Below, piece by piece: positions 1-9,043 of a DNA stretch of 64,000 bases (its first letter is position 1; each line of letters starts with the position of its first letter). The stretch covers positions 87,277-151,276 of the forward strand of contig FUZM01000005.1 of assembly GCA_900167925.1 (NCBI GenBank). Direction: 5' to 3'. Made by a program: the position numbers and the translations under genes. The notes beneath the pieces were generated by a model. The model was not told the DNA's origin. It ran no database searches and saw nothing but the letters and a program-made list of their open reading frames with translations. Source of the stretch: Bacteroidales bacterium WCE2008. GTDB lineage: Bacteria > Bacteroidota > Bacteroidia > Bacteroidales > UBA932.

Positions 1-935
1 TCCTCGACATGCTCAAGATCATCCAGGAGTTCGATCCGGCCGGAGTCGGAGCCCGCGACCTGCGCGAATGTCTCCTCATCCAGCTCCGCGGCCTGAAGCA
101 GAGCGAGGACGTCGTCAACGCGACGGACATCCTCAAGAATCACTTCCAGGATTTCTCCAACCGCCATTTCCAGAGGATCATGGCAAGGCTCGGCCTCGAC
201 GAGCAGCAGATGAAGAAGGCCATGGCCAGAATCGTCCGCCTCAACCCGTCCCCGGGCGGTCAGGTCGATGACTCATACAACGACCAGGCGCAGCAGATCG
301 TCCCGGACTTCCTGCTTGACTACGACAACGGCGAACTGCATCTCTCGATGCCGAGATTCTCCATCCCGGAGATCAGGATCAACCGGAAATATGCCGACCT
401 GCTCATGGAATCGGCAAATTCTTCCGAGCGCCAGAAGAAAGAGGCCGCCACATTCGTCAAGCAGAAGATGGATTCCGCAAAATGGTTCGTGGAGGCCCTG
501 AAGCAGAGACATAACACCCTCCAGAGCACGATGCAGGCTATTCTCGACTACCAGCAGGAGTATTTCCGCACCGGCGACGAGGCCAATCTCAAGCCTATGG
601 TGCTCAAGGACATCGCCGAGATTACCGGATTCGATATCTCGACCATCTCCCGCGTGGTCAACAGCAAATATATCGAGACCCATTTCGGAATCTTCCCTCT
701 GAAGTATTTCTTCTCCGAAGGTCTCGAGAACCAGGAAGGCGAAGAGGTATCCACAAGGGAGCTGAAGAAAGTGCTCCAGGAGTGCGTGGACGGAGAGGAC
801 AAGCACAAGCCTCTCACCGACGACCAGCTTGTCGCCGAGATGAACAAGCGTGGTTACAAGGTCGCCCGAAGGACCATCGCCAAGTATCGCGACCAGCTCG
901 GCATCGCCAAGGCAAGACTCCGCAAGGAGCTCTAG
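1..935 (+). CDS. rpoN: RNA polymerase sigma-54 factor, C-terminal part (5' end outside window)
   Basis: The frame is open from the first bases of the window, so only the C-terminal ~310 residues are present. It ends with the RpoN box ARRTIAKYR, the sigma-54 signature that contacts the -24 promoter element. Before it lies the helix-turn-helix-like stretch TGFDISTISRVVNSKYIETH. Sigma-54 directs RNA polymerase to -24/-12 promoters and needs an ATP-driven activator to melt DNA. The preceding core-binding region is also visible, while the N-terminal activator-interacting region lies upstream. The gene is followed by a good intrinsic terminator and is therefore transcriptionally separate from the dcw operon. 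Confidence 0.95.
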   Translation, partial: LDMLKIIQEFDPAGVGARDLRECLLIQLRGLKQSEDVVNATDILKNHFQDFSNRHFQRIMARLGLDEQQMKKAMARIVRLNPSPGGQVDDSYNDQAQQIVPDFLLDYDNGELHLSMPRFSIPEIRINRKYADLLMESANSSERQKKEAATFVKQKMDSAKWFVEALKQRHNTLQSTMQAILDYQQEYFRTGDEANLKPMVLKDIAEITGFDISTISRVVNSKYIETHFGIFPLKYFFSEGLENQEGEEVSTRELKKVLQECVDGEDKHKPLTDDQLVAEMNKRGYKVARRTIAKYRDQLGIAKARLRKEL

Positions 936-959
936 ACAGTTAAAGACATCTGACTCAAG

Positions 960-994
960 CCCTCCGCAAAAATACGCGGAGGGTCTCTTTTTTT
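960..994 (+). terminator. Intrinsic terminator of rpoN
   Basis: A perfect 8-bp stem CCCTCCGC/GCGGAGGG (960-967 with 976-983) encloses an 8-nt loop and is followed by a T-rich tract at 984-994. It lies 25 bases after the rpoN stop codon and just before the mraZ control region. Confidence 0.9.
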
Positions 995-1010
995 GCCTGT
1001 TGATAGCTTT

Positions 1011-1050
1011 GTGGAAAAATTTGGAAAAATGTGGAACAAAGTGGAAAATA
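1011..1050 (+). promoter_or_regulatory. Putative MraZ operator: four TGGAA boxes at 10-bp period
   Basis: TGGAA occurs at 1012, 1022, 1032 and 1042, exactly one helical turn apart, directly upstream of mraZ. MraZ of other bacteria binds direct repeats of a TGGG-like core separated by about 5 nt in front of its own operon. The same geometry here, with a TGGAA core, suggests autoregulation of the dcw operon. The boxes cover the region where the -33 element for the adjacent -7 motif would lie, which fits repression. The assignment is an inference from pattern and position. Confidence 0.7.
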
Positions 1051-1055
1051 TTTTC

Positions 1056-1063
1056 TAACTTTG
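1056..1063 (+). promoter_or_regulatory. -7 element of the dcw (mraZ) promoter
   Basis: TAACTTTG matches the Bacteroidota -7 consensus TAnnTTTG. It lies 22 bases before the mraZ ATG, which implies a very short leader. No clean TTTG -33 box is present; the expected position is occupied by the TGGAA repeats. Confidence 0.7.
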
Positions 1064-1085
1064 TGACCAAGCGTGAAAGTATTTT

Positions 1086-1544
1086 ATGAGTCGAGTGTCT
1101 TTTTTAGGAGATTATACCGCGAAGGTAGACGACAAGGGCAGGGTTGTATTCCCTGTCCAGCATAAATGTCGTATGCCTGAAGGAGCGGACATGACGTTCG
1201 TTCTCCACAAAAGCATCTACTCCCCTTGTCTGGAAATGTTCACCCTCGAAGAGTGGGAACGCCAGACCGAAGCCGTCAAGGCGAAACTCGATTTCTTTAA
1301 TGAACAGCACGCTGAATTCTGGGATGCTTACCTTCAGGGCAGCGCGTTTGTAACCCCGGACCCGAAGCTCGGAAGAATACTCATCCCTAAGGATTTGCAG
1401 GAAGAAGCAAGTTTAACCAAAGAGGTGGTGTTCGCCGGCAGAGACTTCAAGATCGAGATCTGGGACAAGGACAAATTCGAGTCCACAAGAATGTCTAAAG
1501 ACCGATACAAAGAAATTGCCAGAGGACTGTCTCAAACGAGATAG
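1086..1544 (+). CDS. mraZ: Division/cell wall cluster transcriptional repressor MraZ
   Basis: A 152-residue protein of the usual MraZ length with two SpoVT/AbrB-like halves. The first holds the family motif AKVDDKGRVVFPVQ, and the second repeats it as PDPKLGRILIPKDLQ. MraZ is a ring-forming DNA-binding protein that represses the dcw operon it begins. The ATG at 1086 is chosen because it lies just after the -7 element and gives the full N terminus (MSRVSFLGDYTAKVD). The next gene, rsmH, starts 11 bp later. The four upstream TGGAA boxes are its probable binding site. Confidence 0.96.
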   Translation: MSRVSFLGDYTAKVDDKGRVVFPVQHKCRMPEGADMTFVLHKSIYSPCLEMFTLEEWERQTEAVKAKLDFFNEQHAEFWDAYLQGSAFVTPDPKLGRILIPKDLQEEASLTKEVVFAGRDFKIEIWDKDKFESTRMSKDRYKEIARGLSQTR

Positions 1545-1555
1545 GAGAAAGGCCC

Positions 1556-2473
1556 ATGTCAGAATATCATAATCCGGTACTGTTAGACGAAAGCGTTTCT
1601 GCGCTTATCCAGAACCCTTCAGGAACTTACATCGATGCCACATTCGGAGGCGGTGGTCACACCGCCGAGATTCTTTCACGCTTATCCGAGAGCGGCAAGG
1701 TCATCGCCTTCGATCGTGACATGGACGCAATAGGCAACAGACTCGACGACAAACGTCTTGTCCTTGTCCACAACAACTTCCGCTTCGTGGAAAACTATGT
1801 ACGCTTCGAAGCATGGAAGAACGGCGGCGCGGCCGAGGCCGACGGAATACTCGCGGACCTCGGAGTCTCTTCGCACCAGTTCGACACGGCCGACAGAGGC
1901 TTCTCGTTCCGTTTCGACGGTCCTCTCGACATGAGGATGAACACCGAAGGCGGGATGACCGCTGCCGAACTTGTCAACACCATGGCCCAGGAAGACCTCG
2001 AAAGAATCTTCCGTCTCTATGGAGAAGTGGACAACGCCCGGAGGATAGCCCAGCTGATAACTACGGCCAGAGCGACTGCCCCGATCGCCACGACAGGCGA
2101 TCTCGACAAGGCGATAGCCCCGGCCCTGCCGAAGTTCGCGGAGCACAAATACCTCGCAAAGGTATATCAGGCCCTGCGCATCGAAGTCAACCAGGAAATG
2201 CGTTCTCTCGAAAAGTTCCTCTACGGAGCTTCCGCAGCGCTTAAGAAAGGTGGAAGGCTGGTGGTCATAACCTACCACTCCCTCGAAGACCGCATGGTCA
2301 AGAACTTCATCCGCAGCGGGAACATCGACGGAGAAGAGCACAAAGACATCTACGGCAGGTCAGAAGCCCCTCTGAAAGCAGTGAACCGCAAGCCGATACT
2401 GCCTTCGGAGAGCGAGATCGCCGGAAACACAAGAGCAAGGAGCGCCAAGCTCAGGATCGCAGAAAAAGTATGA
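1556..2473 (+). CDS. rsmH: 16S rRNA (cytosine(1402)-N4)-methyltransferase RsmH
   Basis: A 305-residue protein matching RsmH (MraW) length. The N terminus MSEYHNPVLLDESV and the SAM-binding loop DATFGGGGHT are diagnostic, as is YHSLEDRMVKNFI near the C terminus. It methylates N4 of C1402 in the ribosomal decoding centre and is regularly the second gene of dcw clusters. An AGGAGAAAGG purine run lies just upstream of the ATG, one of the clearer Shine-Dalgarno-like sequences in the operon. Its TGA overlaps the ATG of the next gene in an ATGA arrangement, suggesting translational coupling. Confidence 0.96.
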   Translation: MSEYHNPVLLDESVSALIQNPSGTYIDATFGGGGHTAEILSRLSESGKVIAFDRDMDAIGNRLDDKRLVLVHNNFRFVENYVRFEAWKNGGAAEADGILADLGVSSHQFDTADRGFSFRFDGPLDMRMNTEGGMTAAELVNTMAQEDLERIFRLYGEVDNARRIAQLITTARATAPIATTGDLDKAIAPALPKFAEHKYLAKVYQALRIEVNQEMRSLEKFLYGASAALKKGGRLVVITYHSLEDRMVKNFIRSGNIDGEEHKDIYGRSEAPLKAVNRKPILPSESEIAGNTRARSAKLRIAEKV

Positions 2474-2802
2474 AAAAGGTATTGAAGGCAATAGCGAACG
2501 GCTTTTCCGCCATTCTCCACGGAGAGTTTCTCCTGAGGCTGAGGGTGGACAAGTATTTCGTGCATATCCTCTACACCTTCGCCATATTCTGGCTGATGAT
2601 CATGATGAGCCTCATGGTTCAGAAGACTCTTGTGAAAGTTGAAAGAAACAAGACAGTCCTCAACGACCTGAGGATTTACCATGCCCAGAAGACGGTCGAG
2701 CTCGTCGAAATGGGAAGGCTCTCGACTATCGAAGACCTTCTCGAGAAAAGCGGATCGTCTCTGACAATGCCGGAGAAACCGGCCGAGACAATAGTCAAGT
2801 AA
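2470..2802 (+). CDS. FtsL-like bitopic division protein
   Basis: A 110-residue protein with a basic cytoplasmic N terminus, one membrane helix (about residues 36-55) and a short extracytoplasmic part with helical heptad-like character. Size, topology and position between rsmH and ftsI match the FtsL slot. FtsL bridges FtsB/Q and activates FtsW-FtsI at the septum. Sequence identity among FtsL proteins is low, so the call rests on synteny and topology rather than motifs. Start and stop overlap both neighbours (ATGA and TAATG). Confidence 0.75.
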   Translation: MKKVLKAIANGFSAILHGEFLLRLRVDKYFVHILYTFAIFWLMIMMSLMVQKTLVKVERNKTVLNDLRIYHAQKTVELVEMGRLSTIEDLLEKSGSSLTMPEKPAETIVK

Positions 2803-4910
2803 TGGACGAGAACAGTAAAGACAAACATCCTGACAGGATCCGAAGGACCCTGTATCTGGTCTATCTGTGCTATCTGCTCGCCGCTATAGTAATAGTCGGG
2901 AGGATAGTGCAGATCCAGCTGTTCTATTCCCCTGACGAGAGCATCGCCGAATACTTCCACCCGAGGAACATAAAGGAGACTCTCAAGCCTACCCGCGGAG
3001 CCATACTGTCCTGCGACGGACGGCTCCTCGCCATGTCGACTCCGATGTATCAGGTCGGAATCGACGCGACCGTCCGCAAAGACGAATTCCAGAACAAGAA
3101 GGACCCGGCAAAACGCAGGGAACTCGAAGAGAACTGGAGAGCAAAAGCCAGACAGCTCGCGGCCGGCCTGTCCGAGATCTATGGCGACAAGTCAGCCGAC
3201 GAGTATTACAAACTCATAATACGCAACCGCGAGAACAACCGCCGATACACCCCGATCGGAAAGCCTATCGACCATGATGTCCTCCAGAAGATAAAGGCCC
3301 TGCCGCTGTTCAGCGAAGGAGCCAACAAGGGCGGAATCGTCATCAACGAGATGGATACGCGCCAGTACCCATACGGCAGCCTTGCCAGAAGGGCTATAGG
3401 CTACGTCAAAGACAACACCCGCATCGGAGGCACCGGTACGACCAACAAGGGTATCGAGGGCAACTTCGACTATTATCTCCACGGAGAGGAAGGCCATAAA
3501 TGGATGAAACGTACCGACAACAACAAGTACATCCAGAACTATGACAGCACCTTCGTCGCCGCCGTGGACGGATCCGACATCAGGACGACGATCGACATCG
3601 ATATTCAGGACATCGCCGACAAGGCCCTTCGCCACCAGATCGAAGAGAACGTCGATATCGAAGGGGCATGTGCCGTGATCCTCGACGTAAAGACGGGAGC
3701 CATCAGGGCCATGGTCAATCTCATGAGAGACAGCACTACCAACCATCTCGGAGAGACATACAACTACGCCGTCCAGCGTCCGGGAGAACCTGGGTCCGTC
3801 TTCAAGGCATCCACGCTAATGAGCCTTCTCGAGGACAAGAAAGTGACTCTCGAAACGACAATCCCGACGAATCACGGACGCCTGCGCAACTTCCCGCAGG
3901 ACGACTATATAACCCGATATGAAGCGAGAGAAAAGAGCGACAAGATAACTATCCTCCGCGGATTCGAGCTGTCCTCCAACTATGTATTCAGAAAAGTGGC
4001 CATCGACAATTACGGCAGCGAGCCTAAGACGATGATGGACAAGATATATCTCTACAAGCTCGGCGAAGCTTTCGACTTCGAGCTCGACGGACTTGCCGCC
4101 CCTACCCTTCCGTCTCCTGACTCGAAATGGTGGAGCGCAACCGACCTGGGCTCGGTGGCAATCGGATACTCGGTCACCGAGACGCCGCTGCATATCGTGA
4201 CGTTCTACAACGCGATCGCCAACAAAGGCAAGATGATGAAGCCTTACTTTGTAGAGGACATAGAGCGCAACGGTTCCGTGGTGGAGAAAAGAGGTCCGAG
4301 CGTTCTTAACGGCTCTATCTGCTCCAAGGCGACAGCGGACACTCTCGCCAGGGCACTGCGCAGAGTAGTCGTCAACGGTACCGGAAAGAACGCCCTGGAG
4401 CACGCCAGGATCGAGGTTGCAGGAAAGACGGGAACGGCCAGAGTCGTACTCGACCCTAAATATACCCGAAAAAGCAGGAACCCTTACCAGGACGAATATG
4501 GCAGGAAACAGTACCAGGCTACTTTCGTGGGATTCTTCCCTTGGGATGCCCCGAAATACACCTGCATAGTCACCGCCTATACAAAGCTTGGCCACACCCT
4601 CTACGGAGGTTCGGCCCCGGCATTCGCTTTCAGAGAAATCGTCGACAAGATTTACTCCCTGAAGGCCGAAAACGGAGAAGTGATATCCAAGAAAGGAGTG
4701 ATGCCCGACATGAAGAGTATCCCTGCTCCGGTAGCCGATGCAGGTCATGTGCCTGACGTACGCGGACTCGGAGTCATGGACGCGGTTTACGAACTCGAGA
4801 ATGCAGGATATAAGGTCGTATGGCACGGAAACGGCCACGTGAGCAGGCAGGATCCTGCATCCGGAACGAAATATACAGAAGGAAACACAGTAACACTGGA
4901 ATTGAAATAA
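2802..4910 (+). CDS. ftsI: Septal peptidoglycan transpeptidase FtsI (PBP3 type) with PASTA domain
   Basis: A 702-residue class B penicillin-binding protein. It has one N-terminal membrane anchor (about residues 14-36) and a dimerisation domain. The transpeptidase domain shows all three catalytic motifs: SxxK in PGSVFKAST, SxN in LSSNYVF, and KTG in AGKTGTAR. The C terminus carries a single PASTA-like domain from VPDVRGLGVMDAVYELENAG onward. It cross-links septal murein with FtsW. The PASTA extension is common in Bacteroidota FtsI but absent from the E. coli protein. The gene overlaps ftsL-like and murE by single bases. Confidence 0.95.
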   Translation: MDENSKDKHPDRIRRTLYLVYLCYLLAAIVIVGRIVQIQLFYSPDESIAEYFHPRNIKETLKPTRGAILSCDGRLLAMSTPMYQVGIDATVRKDEFQNKKDPAKRRELEENWRAKARQLAAGLSEIYGDKSADEYYKLIIRNRENNRRYTPIGKPIDHDVLQKIKALPLFSEGANKGGIVINEMDTRQYPYGSLARRAIGYVKDNTRIGGTGTTNKGIEGNFDYYLHGEEGHKWMKRTDNNKYIQNYDSTFVAAVDGSDIRTTIDIDIQDIADKALRHQIEENVDIEGACAVILDVKTGAIRAMVNLMRDSTTNHLGETYNYAVQRPGEPGSVFKASTLMSLLEDKKVTLETTIPTNHGRLRNFPQDDYITRYEAREKSDKITILRGFELSSNYVFRKVAIDNYGSEPKTMMDKIYLYKLGEAFDFELDGLAAPTLPSPDSKWWSATDLGSVAIGYSVTETPLHIVTFYNAIANKGKMMKPYFVEDIERNGSVVEKRGPSVLNGSICSKATADTLARALRRVVVNGTGKNALEHARIEVAGKTGTARVVLDPKYTRKSRNPYQDEYGRKQYQATFVGFFPWDAPKYTCIVTAYTKLGHTLYGGSAPAFAFREIVDKIYSLKAENGEVISKKGVMPDMKSIPAPVADAGHVPDVRGLGVMDAVYELENAGYKVVWHGNGHVSRQDPASGTKYTEGNTVTLELK

Positions 4911-6388
4911 TGGCAAGATTAAAGGACATAATCAGCGATAGCGGGGTCCTCTCCGTAGAAGGAAACGAAAACCTCGAAATCAAGGCAATCTGCAGCGACT
5001 CACGTAAAGTCGGGGCAGGCTCGATGTTCATCGCCGTCAAAGGCTACGCCAGCGACGGCCATAGCTACATAGCCCAGGCGATAGCCTCCGGCGCGGCGGC
5101 TGTAGTCTATGAAGACGAAACGGCGCTCTCGGAGCAGCTTGCCAAAGCCGGCAACCCGGACGTCTGCCTCGTAAAAGTCCAGGCATCCAGAAAGGCCGTT
5201 GCCATAATGGCCGCGAATTTCTACGGCAATCCGTCCCGTAAGCTCACCCTGGTGGGCATTACCGGAACAAACGGAAAGACCACGACCGTAACCCTGCTCT
5301 ACAACCTTTTCATGGGTCTGGGCTACAACTGCGGTCTCCTTTCCACCATAGCGAACTACGTCGGCAAGAAGAGACTGGAAACAGCCAACACTACAGCCGA
5401 TCCTATCACTATCAACTCCCTGATGGCCGAAATGGTCAAGGAGGGCTGCGAATACTGCTTCATGGAGGTCAGCTCGATTGGAATGGAGCAGGACAGAGTC
5501 ACCGGCCTCAAATTCAAGGTCGGAATCTTCTCCAACCTGACCCACGACCATCTTGACTACCACAAGACGTTCGCAGAGTATCTCCGCTGCAAGAAACTGT
5601 TCTTCGACAGCCTTCCCGAAGACGCCTACGCAGTCACCAACATCGACGACCGCAACGGCATGGTCATGGTCCAGAACACAAAGGCCAAGGTCGTCACATA
5701 CTCATGCCGCAGCATCGCCGACCACACCTGCCGGGTAGTGGAAGAGAGCTTCGAGGGCATGCAGCTCAAAATCGACGGAGTCGAGACATGGACCAGGCTC
5801 ATAGGCCAGCACAACGCATACAACATACTCGCGATATATACGACCGCAATACTGACCGGCGCGGACAAGGAAGAGGCCCTCGTGGCGATCAGCCGTCTGG
5901 AATCAGCCTGCGGACGTCTGGAGACTCTCCATGGCCCGAAGGGAATATCGGTCATCATCGATTATGCCCATACTCCTGACGCCCTCGAGAACGTCCTCAA
6001 GACTCTGAGCGACATTTCCTGCGGAAACCAGCTTATCTGCCTCTTCGGATGCGGCGGAGACCGCGACAAGACCAAACGTCCGGAAATGGCAGCCATCGCC
6101 GAGAAATATGCCGACAGAATCTTCGTCACCTCGGACAACAGCCGTACGGAGAAGACTGAGGACATCCTCAACGACATCAGAGCCGGTTTCACACACGAAG
6201 GTCTCTCCAAGGCTATCTTCATAGCCGACCGCAAGGAGGCCATACGTACAGCTATAATGCTTGCCCCGGAAAAGGCGGCGATACTGCTTGCAGGCAAGGG
6301 TCACGAGACCTACCAGATCATCGGCACAGAGCATCGCCACTTCGACGAGCGCGAAGTAGTAAAGGAAGTATTTGAAAATTTGAACTAA
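4910..6388 (+). CDS. murE: UDP-MurNAc-tripeptide synthetase MurE
   Basis: A Mur ligase that adds the third stem-peptide residue to UDP-MurNAc-L-Ala-D-Glu in the cytoplasm. The ATP loop is GITGTNGKTTTV, followed by HDHLDYHK and the C-terminal GCGGDRDKTKRPEM. The amino-acid-selecting motif, DNPR in typical diaminopimelate enzymes, reads DNSR (TSDNSRTE), keeping D, N and R but not the proline. The ATG at 4910 overlaps the ftsI stop as TAATG and gives a normal 492-residue protein. Upstream in-frame starts lie inside ftsI and were rejected. Confidence 0.95.
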   Translation: MARLKDIISDSGVLSVEGNENLEIKAICSDSRKVGAGSMFIAVKGYASDGHSYIAQAIASGAAAVVYEDETALSEQLAKAGNPDVCLVKVQASRKAVAIMAANFYGNPSRKLTLVGITGTNGKTTTVTLLYNLFMGLGYNCGLLSTIANYVGKKRLETANTTADPITINSLMAEMVKEGCEYCFMEVSSIGMEQDRVTGLKFKVGIFSNLTHDHLDYHKTFAEYLRCKKLFFDSLPEDAYAVTNIDDRNGMVMVQNTKAKVVTYSCRSIADHTCRVVEESFEGMQLKIDGVETWTRLIGQHNAYNILAIYTTAILTGADKEEALVAISRLESACGRLETLHGPKGISVIIDYAHTPDALENVLKTLSDISCGNQLICLFGCGGDRDKTKRPEMAAIAEKYADRIFVTSDNSRTEKTEDILNDIRAGFTHEGLSKAIFIADRKEAIRTAIMLAPEKAAILLAGKGHETYQIIGTEHRHFDEREVVKEVFENLN

Positions 6389-6391
6389 GCT

Positions 6392-7678
6392 ATGATATAC
6401 CATTTATTCGAAGCATTAAAGGATTATGACATTCCTGGGCAGGGATTGTTTACATACCTGTCCTTCAGGGCAATTCTTGCTACCGTGACCGCGATGGTCT
6501 TCACTACGACCATCGGCAAGAGGATGATCGCCTGGCTGAGGAAGAAGAACTTCGGGGAAGCACAGAGAGATCTCGGCACGGAGGGCGCCGAAGTCAAGGC
6601 CAAGACACCTTCAATGGGAGGCGTGATCATCATCCTGTCCATCCTGGTCCCTTCGCTGCTGTTCTGCGACCTTACCAATATCTATGTACAGTTGCTTATC
6701 CTCACCACCATCTGGTGCGGAGGTCTCGGATTCGCCGACGACTATATCAAGATATTCAAGCACGACAAGGGCGGAGTAAGCGAGAGGACAAAGCTGGTGC
6801 TTCAGATTCTTCTCGGCCTGATAATAGGCCTTACCGTATGGCACAGCAGTGACATAGTAGTCAGAGAGAAGGTAGCCATCACCGAAACCGACAGCATCGA
6901 AGAGGCGGAGAGCATTGCCGAGACGGCGGTAAGATGGAAAAACGAAGATGTAGTCAAGAGCACCAAGACGACTATCCCGTTCGTCAAGGACCATGAACTG
7001 GACTACAAGATTTTCTCTCCATTCAAGGGGACATGGGGCTGGTACGCAAAGTGGGGCATATATGTACTCATGATCATACTGGTCGTTACCGCATGCTCCA
7101 ACGGAGCCAACCTTACAGACGGAATGGACGGACTTTCAGCCGGAACCTCCGCGATAGTCGGAGTCGTACTGGGTATCCTCGCCTGGCTTGGAGGTAACCT
7201 CGTCAATTCGGATTACCTCAACATAATGTACATCCCGGGCTCGGGAGAGATCGCGATCTTCATGTCCGCATTCGTAGGCGCGCTGATCGGCTTCCTCTGG
7301 TACAACGCCTACCCTGCACAGGTATTCATGGGCGATACCGGAAGCCTTACGATCGGAGGAATCATCGGCGTTAGCGCCATCCTTATAAGAAAAGAGCTGC
7401 TTCTCCCTATCCTCTGCGGAATTTTCGTGGCGGAGAGCGGGACCGTGCTTATCCAGAGGCTGTACTTCAAGTGCACCAAGAAGAAATACGGCCAGGGCAG
7501 AAGAATATGGAGTTCTTCTCCTCTGCACCATCATTTCCAGAAGAAGAAAGAACCGGACGGACTCGTAATTTTCCATACTCCTGTCCCGCCTCACCATGAG
7601 GCCAAGATAGTAGCCCGGTTCTGGATAATAGGAATCATACTGGCAGTGTCTACGCTGGCACTCCTCAAATTGAGATAA
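6392..7678 (+). CDS. mraY: Phospho-MurNAc-pentapeptide translocase MraY
   Basis: A polytopic membrane enzyme that attaches phospho-MurNAc-pentapeptide to undecaprenyl phosphate, forming lipid I. Catalytic motifs are FADDYIK, NLTDGMDGLS and HHHFQKKK. At 428 residues it is longer than the ~360-residue E. coli enzyme. The extra length includes a hydrophilic insertion of about 60 residues (around residues 155-215, rich in Glu and Lys), as is usual in Bacteroidota. It starts 3 bp after murE; murF, which sits between them in E. coli, is absent. Confidence 0.96.
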   Translation: MIYHLFEALKDYDIPGQGLFTYLSFRAILATVTAMVFTTTIGKRMIAWLRKKNFGEAQRDLGTEGAEVKAKTPSMGGVIIILSILVPSLLFCDLTNIYVQLLILTTIWCGGLGFADDYIKIFKHDKGGVSERTKLVLQILLGLIIGLTVWHSSDIVVREKVAITETDSIEEAESIAETAVRWKNEDVVKSTKTTIPFVKDHELDYKIFSPFKGTWGWYAKWGIYVLMIILVVTACSNGANLTDGMDGLSAGTSAIVGVVLGILAWLGGNLVNSDYLNIMYIPGSGEIAIFMSAFVGALIGFLWYNAYPAQVFMGDTGSLTIGGIIGVSAILIRKELLLPILCGIFVAESGTVLIQRLYFKCTKKKYGQGRRIWSSSPLHHHFQKKKEPDGLVIFHTPVPPHHEAKIVARFWIIGIILAVSTLALLKLR

Positions 7679-7701
7679 TAACATAATAAACACTGATAAA
7701 A

Positions 7702-9042
7702 ATGTCGAGAATAGTTGTTTTAGGCGGTGCGGAAAGCGGTGTGGGTGCCGCAGTACTCGCGAAAGTCAAAGGATTCGATGTCTTTCTTTCCGACAAGGGA
7801 AAGATAGACGGGAAGTATGTCGAGACTCTCAAGAAATGGGACATCCCGTTCGAGCAGGGTCAGCATACTGAGGAACTGATTCTGAATGCCGACGAGGTCA
7901 TCAAGAGCCCGGGCATACCTTCGACCGTTCCGATGGTGAAGAAGATCGAAGAGAAAGGTATCGGAATTATCTCCGAAATCGAGTTCGCAGGCCGTTACGA
8001 CACGGCCAAGAAGATCTGCATTACCGGATCCAACGGAAAGACCACGACTACTTCCCTGATCTACTACCTGCTCCAGCAGGCAGGCCTCAACGTGGGTCTG
8101 GGAGGCAATATCGGAATGAGCTACGCTTATCAGGTGGCCACCGAGAAGCACGACTATTACGTACTGGAAATCAGCAGTTTCCAGCTGGACAACTGCTATG
8201 ACTTCCGTCCCGACATCGCGATAATTACAAACATCACCCCGGACCACCTCGACAGGTACGACTACAAGATGGAGAATTACGTGAAGTCGAAATTCAGGAT
8301 TATACGCAATCTCCGTCCGGAAGACTGCTTTATCTTCGACTCTGACGACGAGATAACTATCAACCATCTCAGCCAGATCGTGACCCAGGCCAAGCTTCTG
8401 CCTTTCACCCAGAAGGACGAAGTCAAGCAGGGAGCCTTCCTCAAGGACGACAAGATCGTGATCCGATACGAGAAGGATGAGACAGATATCTATCTCGAAG
8501 AACTCGCACTCGGCGGAAAGCACAATATCTACAACTCCATGGCAGCAGCCCTTGCCGCTAAAGCCAGCGGAATAGACAACAAGACAATCCGCGAAGGACT
8601 CTCTACCTTCCAGGCTATCGAACATCGTCTGGAGCCGGTACTGAGCGTAGGCGGAGTACTCTACATAAACGACTCCAAGGCTACCAACGTCGACGCGGCA
8701 TGGTATGCCCTTGAGTGCCAGAAGAGACCTGTAGTATGGATTGTCGGCGGTACCGACAAGGGCAATGACTACAGCGTACTGACCGACCTCGTAAGGGACA
8801 AGGTCAAGGCCATAGTATGCCTCGGCGTCGACAACCATAAGTTCTACGAGGCTTTCGAGTCCATCGTAGGAAAGGACAAGATGGTGGAGACAAGATCGGC
8901 CGAAGAGGCCGTCAAGGCCGCCAGCAAGTTTGCCGTCGACGGTGACGTCGTCCTGCTCAGTCCATGCTGCGCAAGCTTCGACCTGTTCACCTGCTACGAA
9001 GACCGTGGTGAGAAATTCAAAGAAGCAGTAAGGAACCTTTAA
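7702..9042 (+). CDS. murD: UDP-MurNAc-L-alanine:D-glutamate ligase MurD
   Basis: A 446-residue Mur ligase of normal length that adds D-Glu to UDP-MurNAc-L-Ala. Visible signatures are the N-terminal nucleotide fold VVLGGAESGVG, the ATP loop ITGSNGKTTTTS, ITPDHLDRYDYK and the C-terminal LLSPCCASFDLFTCYEDRG. The ATG at 7702 follows a 23-bp A/T-rich gap after mraY. ftsW begins one base after its stop. Confidence 0.96.
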   Translation: MSRIVVLGGAESGVGAAVLAKVKGFDVFLSDKGKIDGKYVETLKKWDIPFEQGQHTEELILNADEVIKSPGIPSTVPMVKKIEEKGIGIISEIEFAGRYDTAKKICITGSNGKTTTTSLIYYLLQQAGLNVGLGGNIGMSYAYQVATEKHDYYVLEISSFQLDNCYDFRPDIAIITNITPDHLDRYDYKMENYVKSKFRIIRNLRPEDCFIFDSDDEITINHLSQIVTQAKLLPFTQKDEVKQGAFLKDDKIVIRYEKDETDIYLEELALGGKHNIYNSMAAALAAKASGIDNKTIREGLSTFQAIEHRLEPVLSVGGVLYINDSKATNVDAAWYALECQKRPVVWIVGGTDKGNDYSVLTDLVRDKVKAIVCLGVDNHKFYEAFESIVGKDKMVETRSAEEAVKAASKFAVDGDVVLLSPCCASFDLFTCYEDRGEKFKEAVRNL

Positions 9043-9043
9043 T

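Noticed and set aside
273..1070. 265-codon open frame on the minus strand opposite rpoN
   Set aside because: Antisense frame produced by codon bias of rpoN; it crosses the terminator and MraZ operator and has no recognisable domain.
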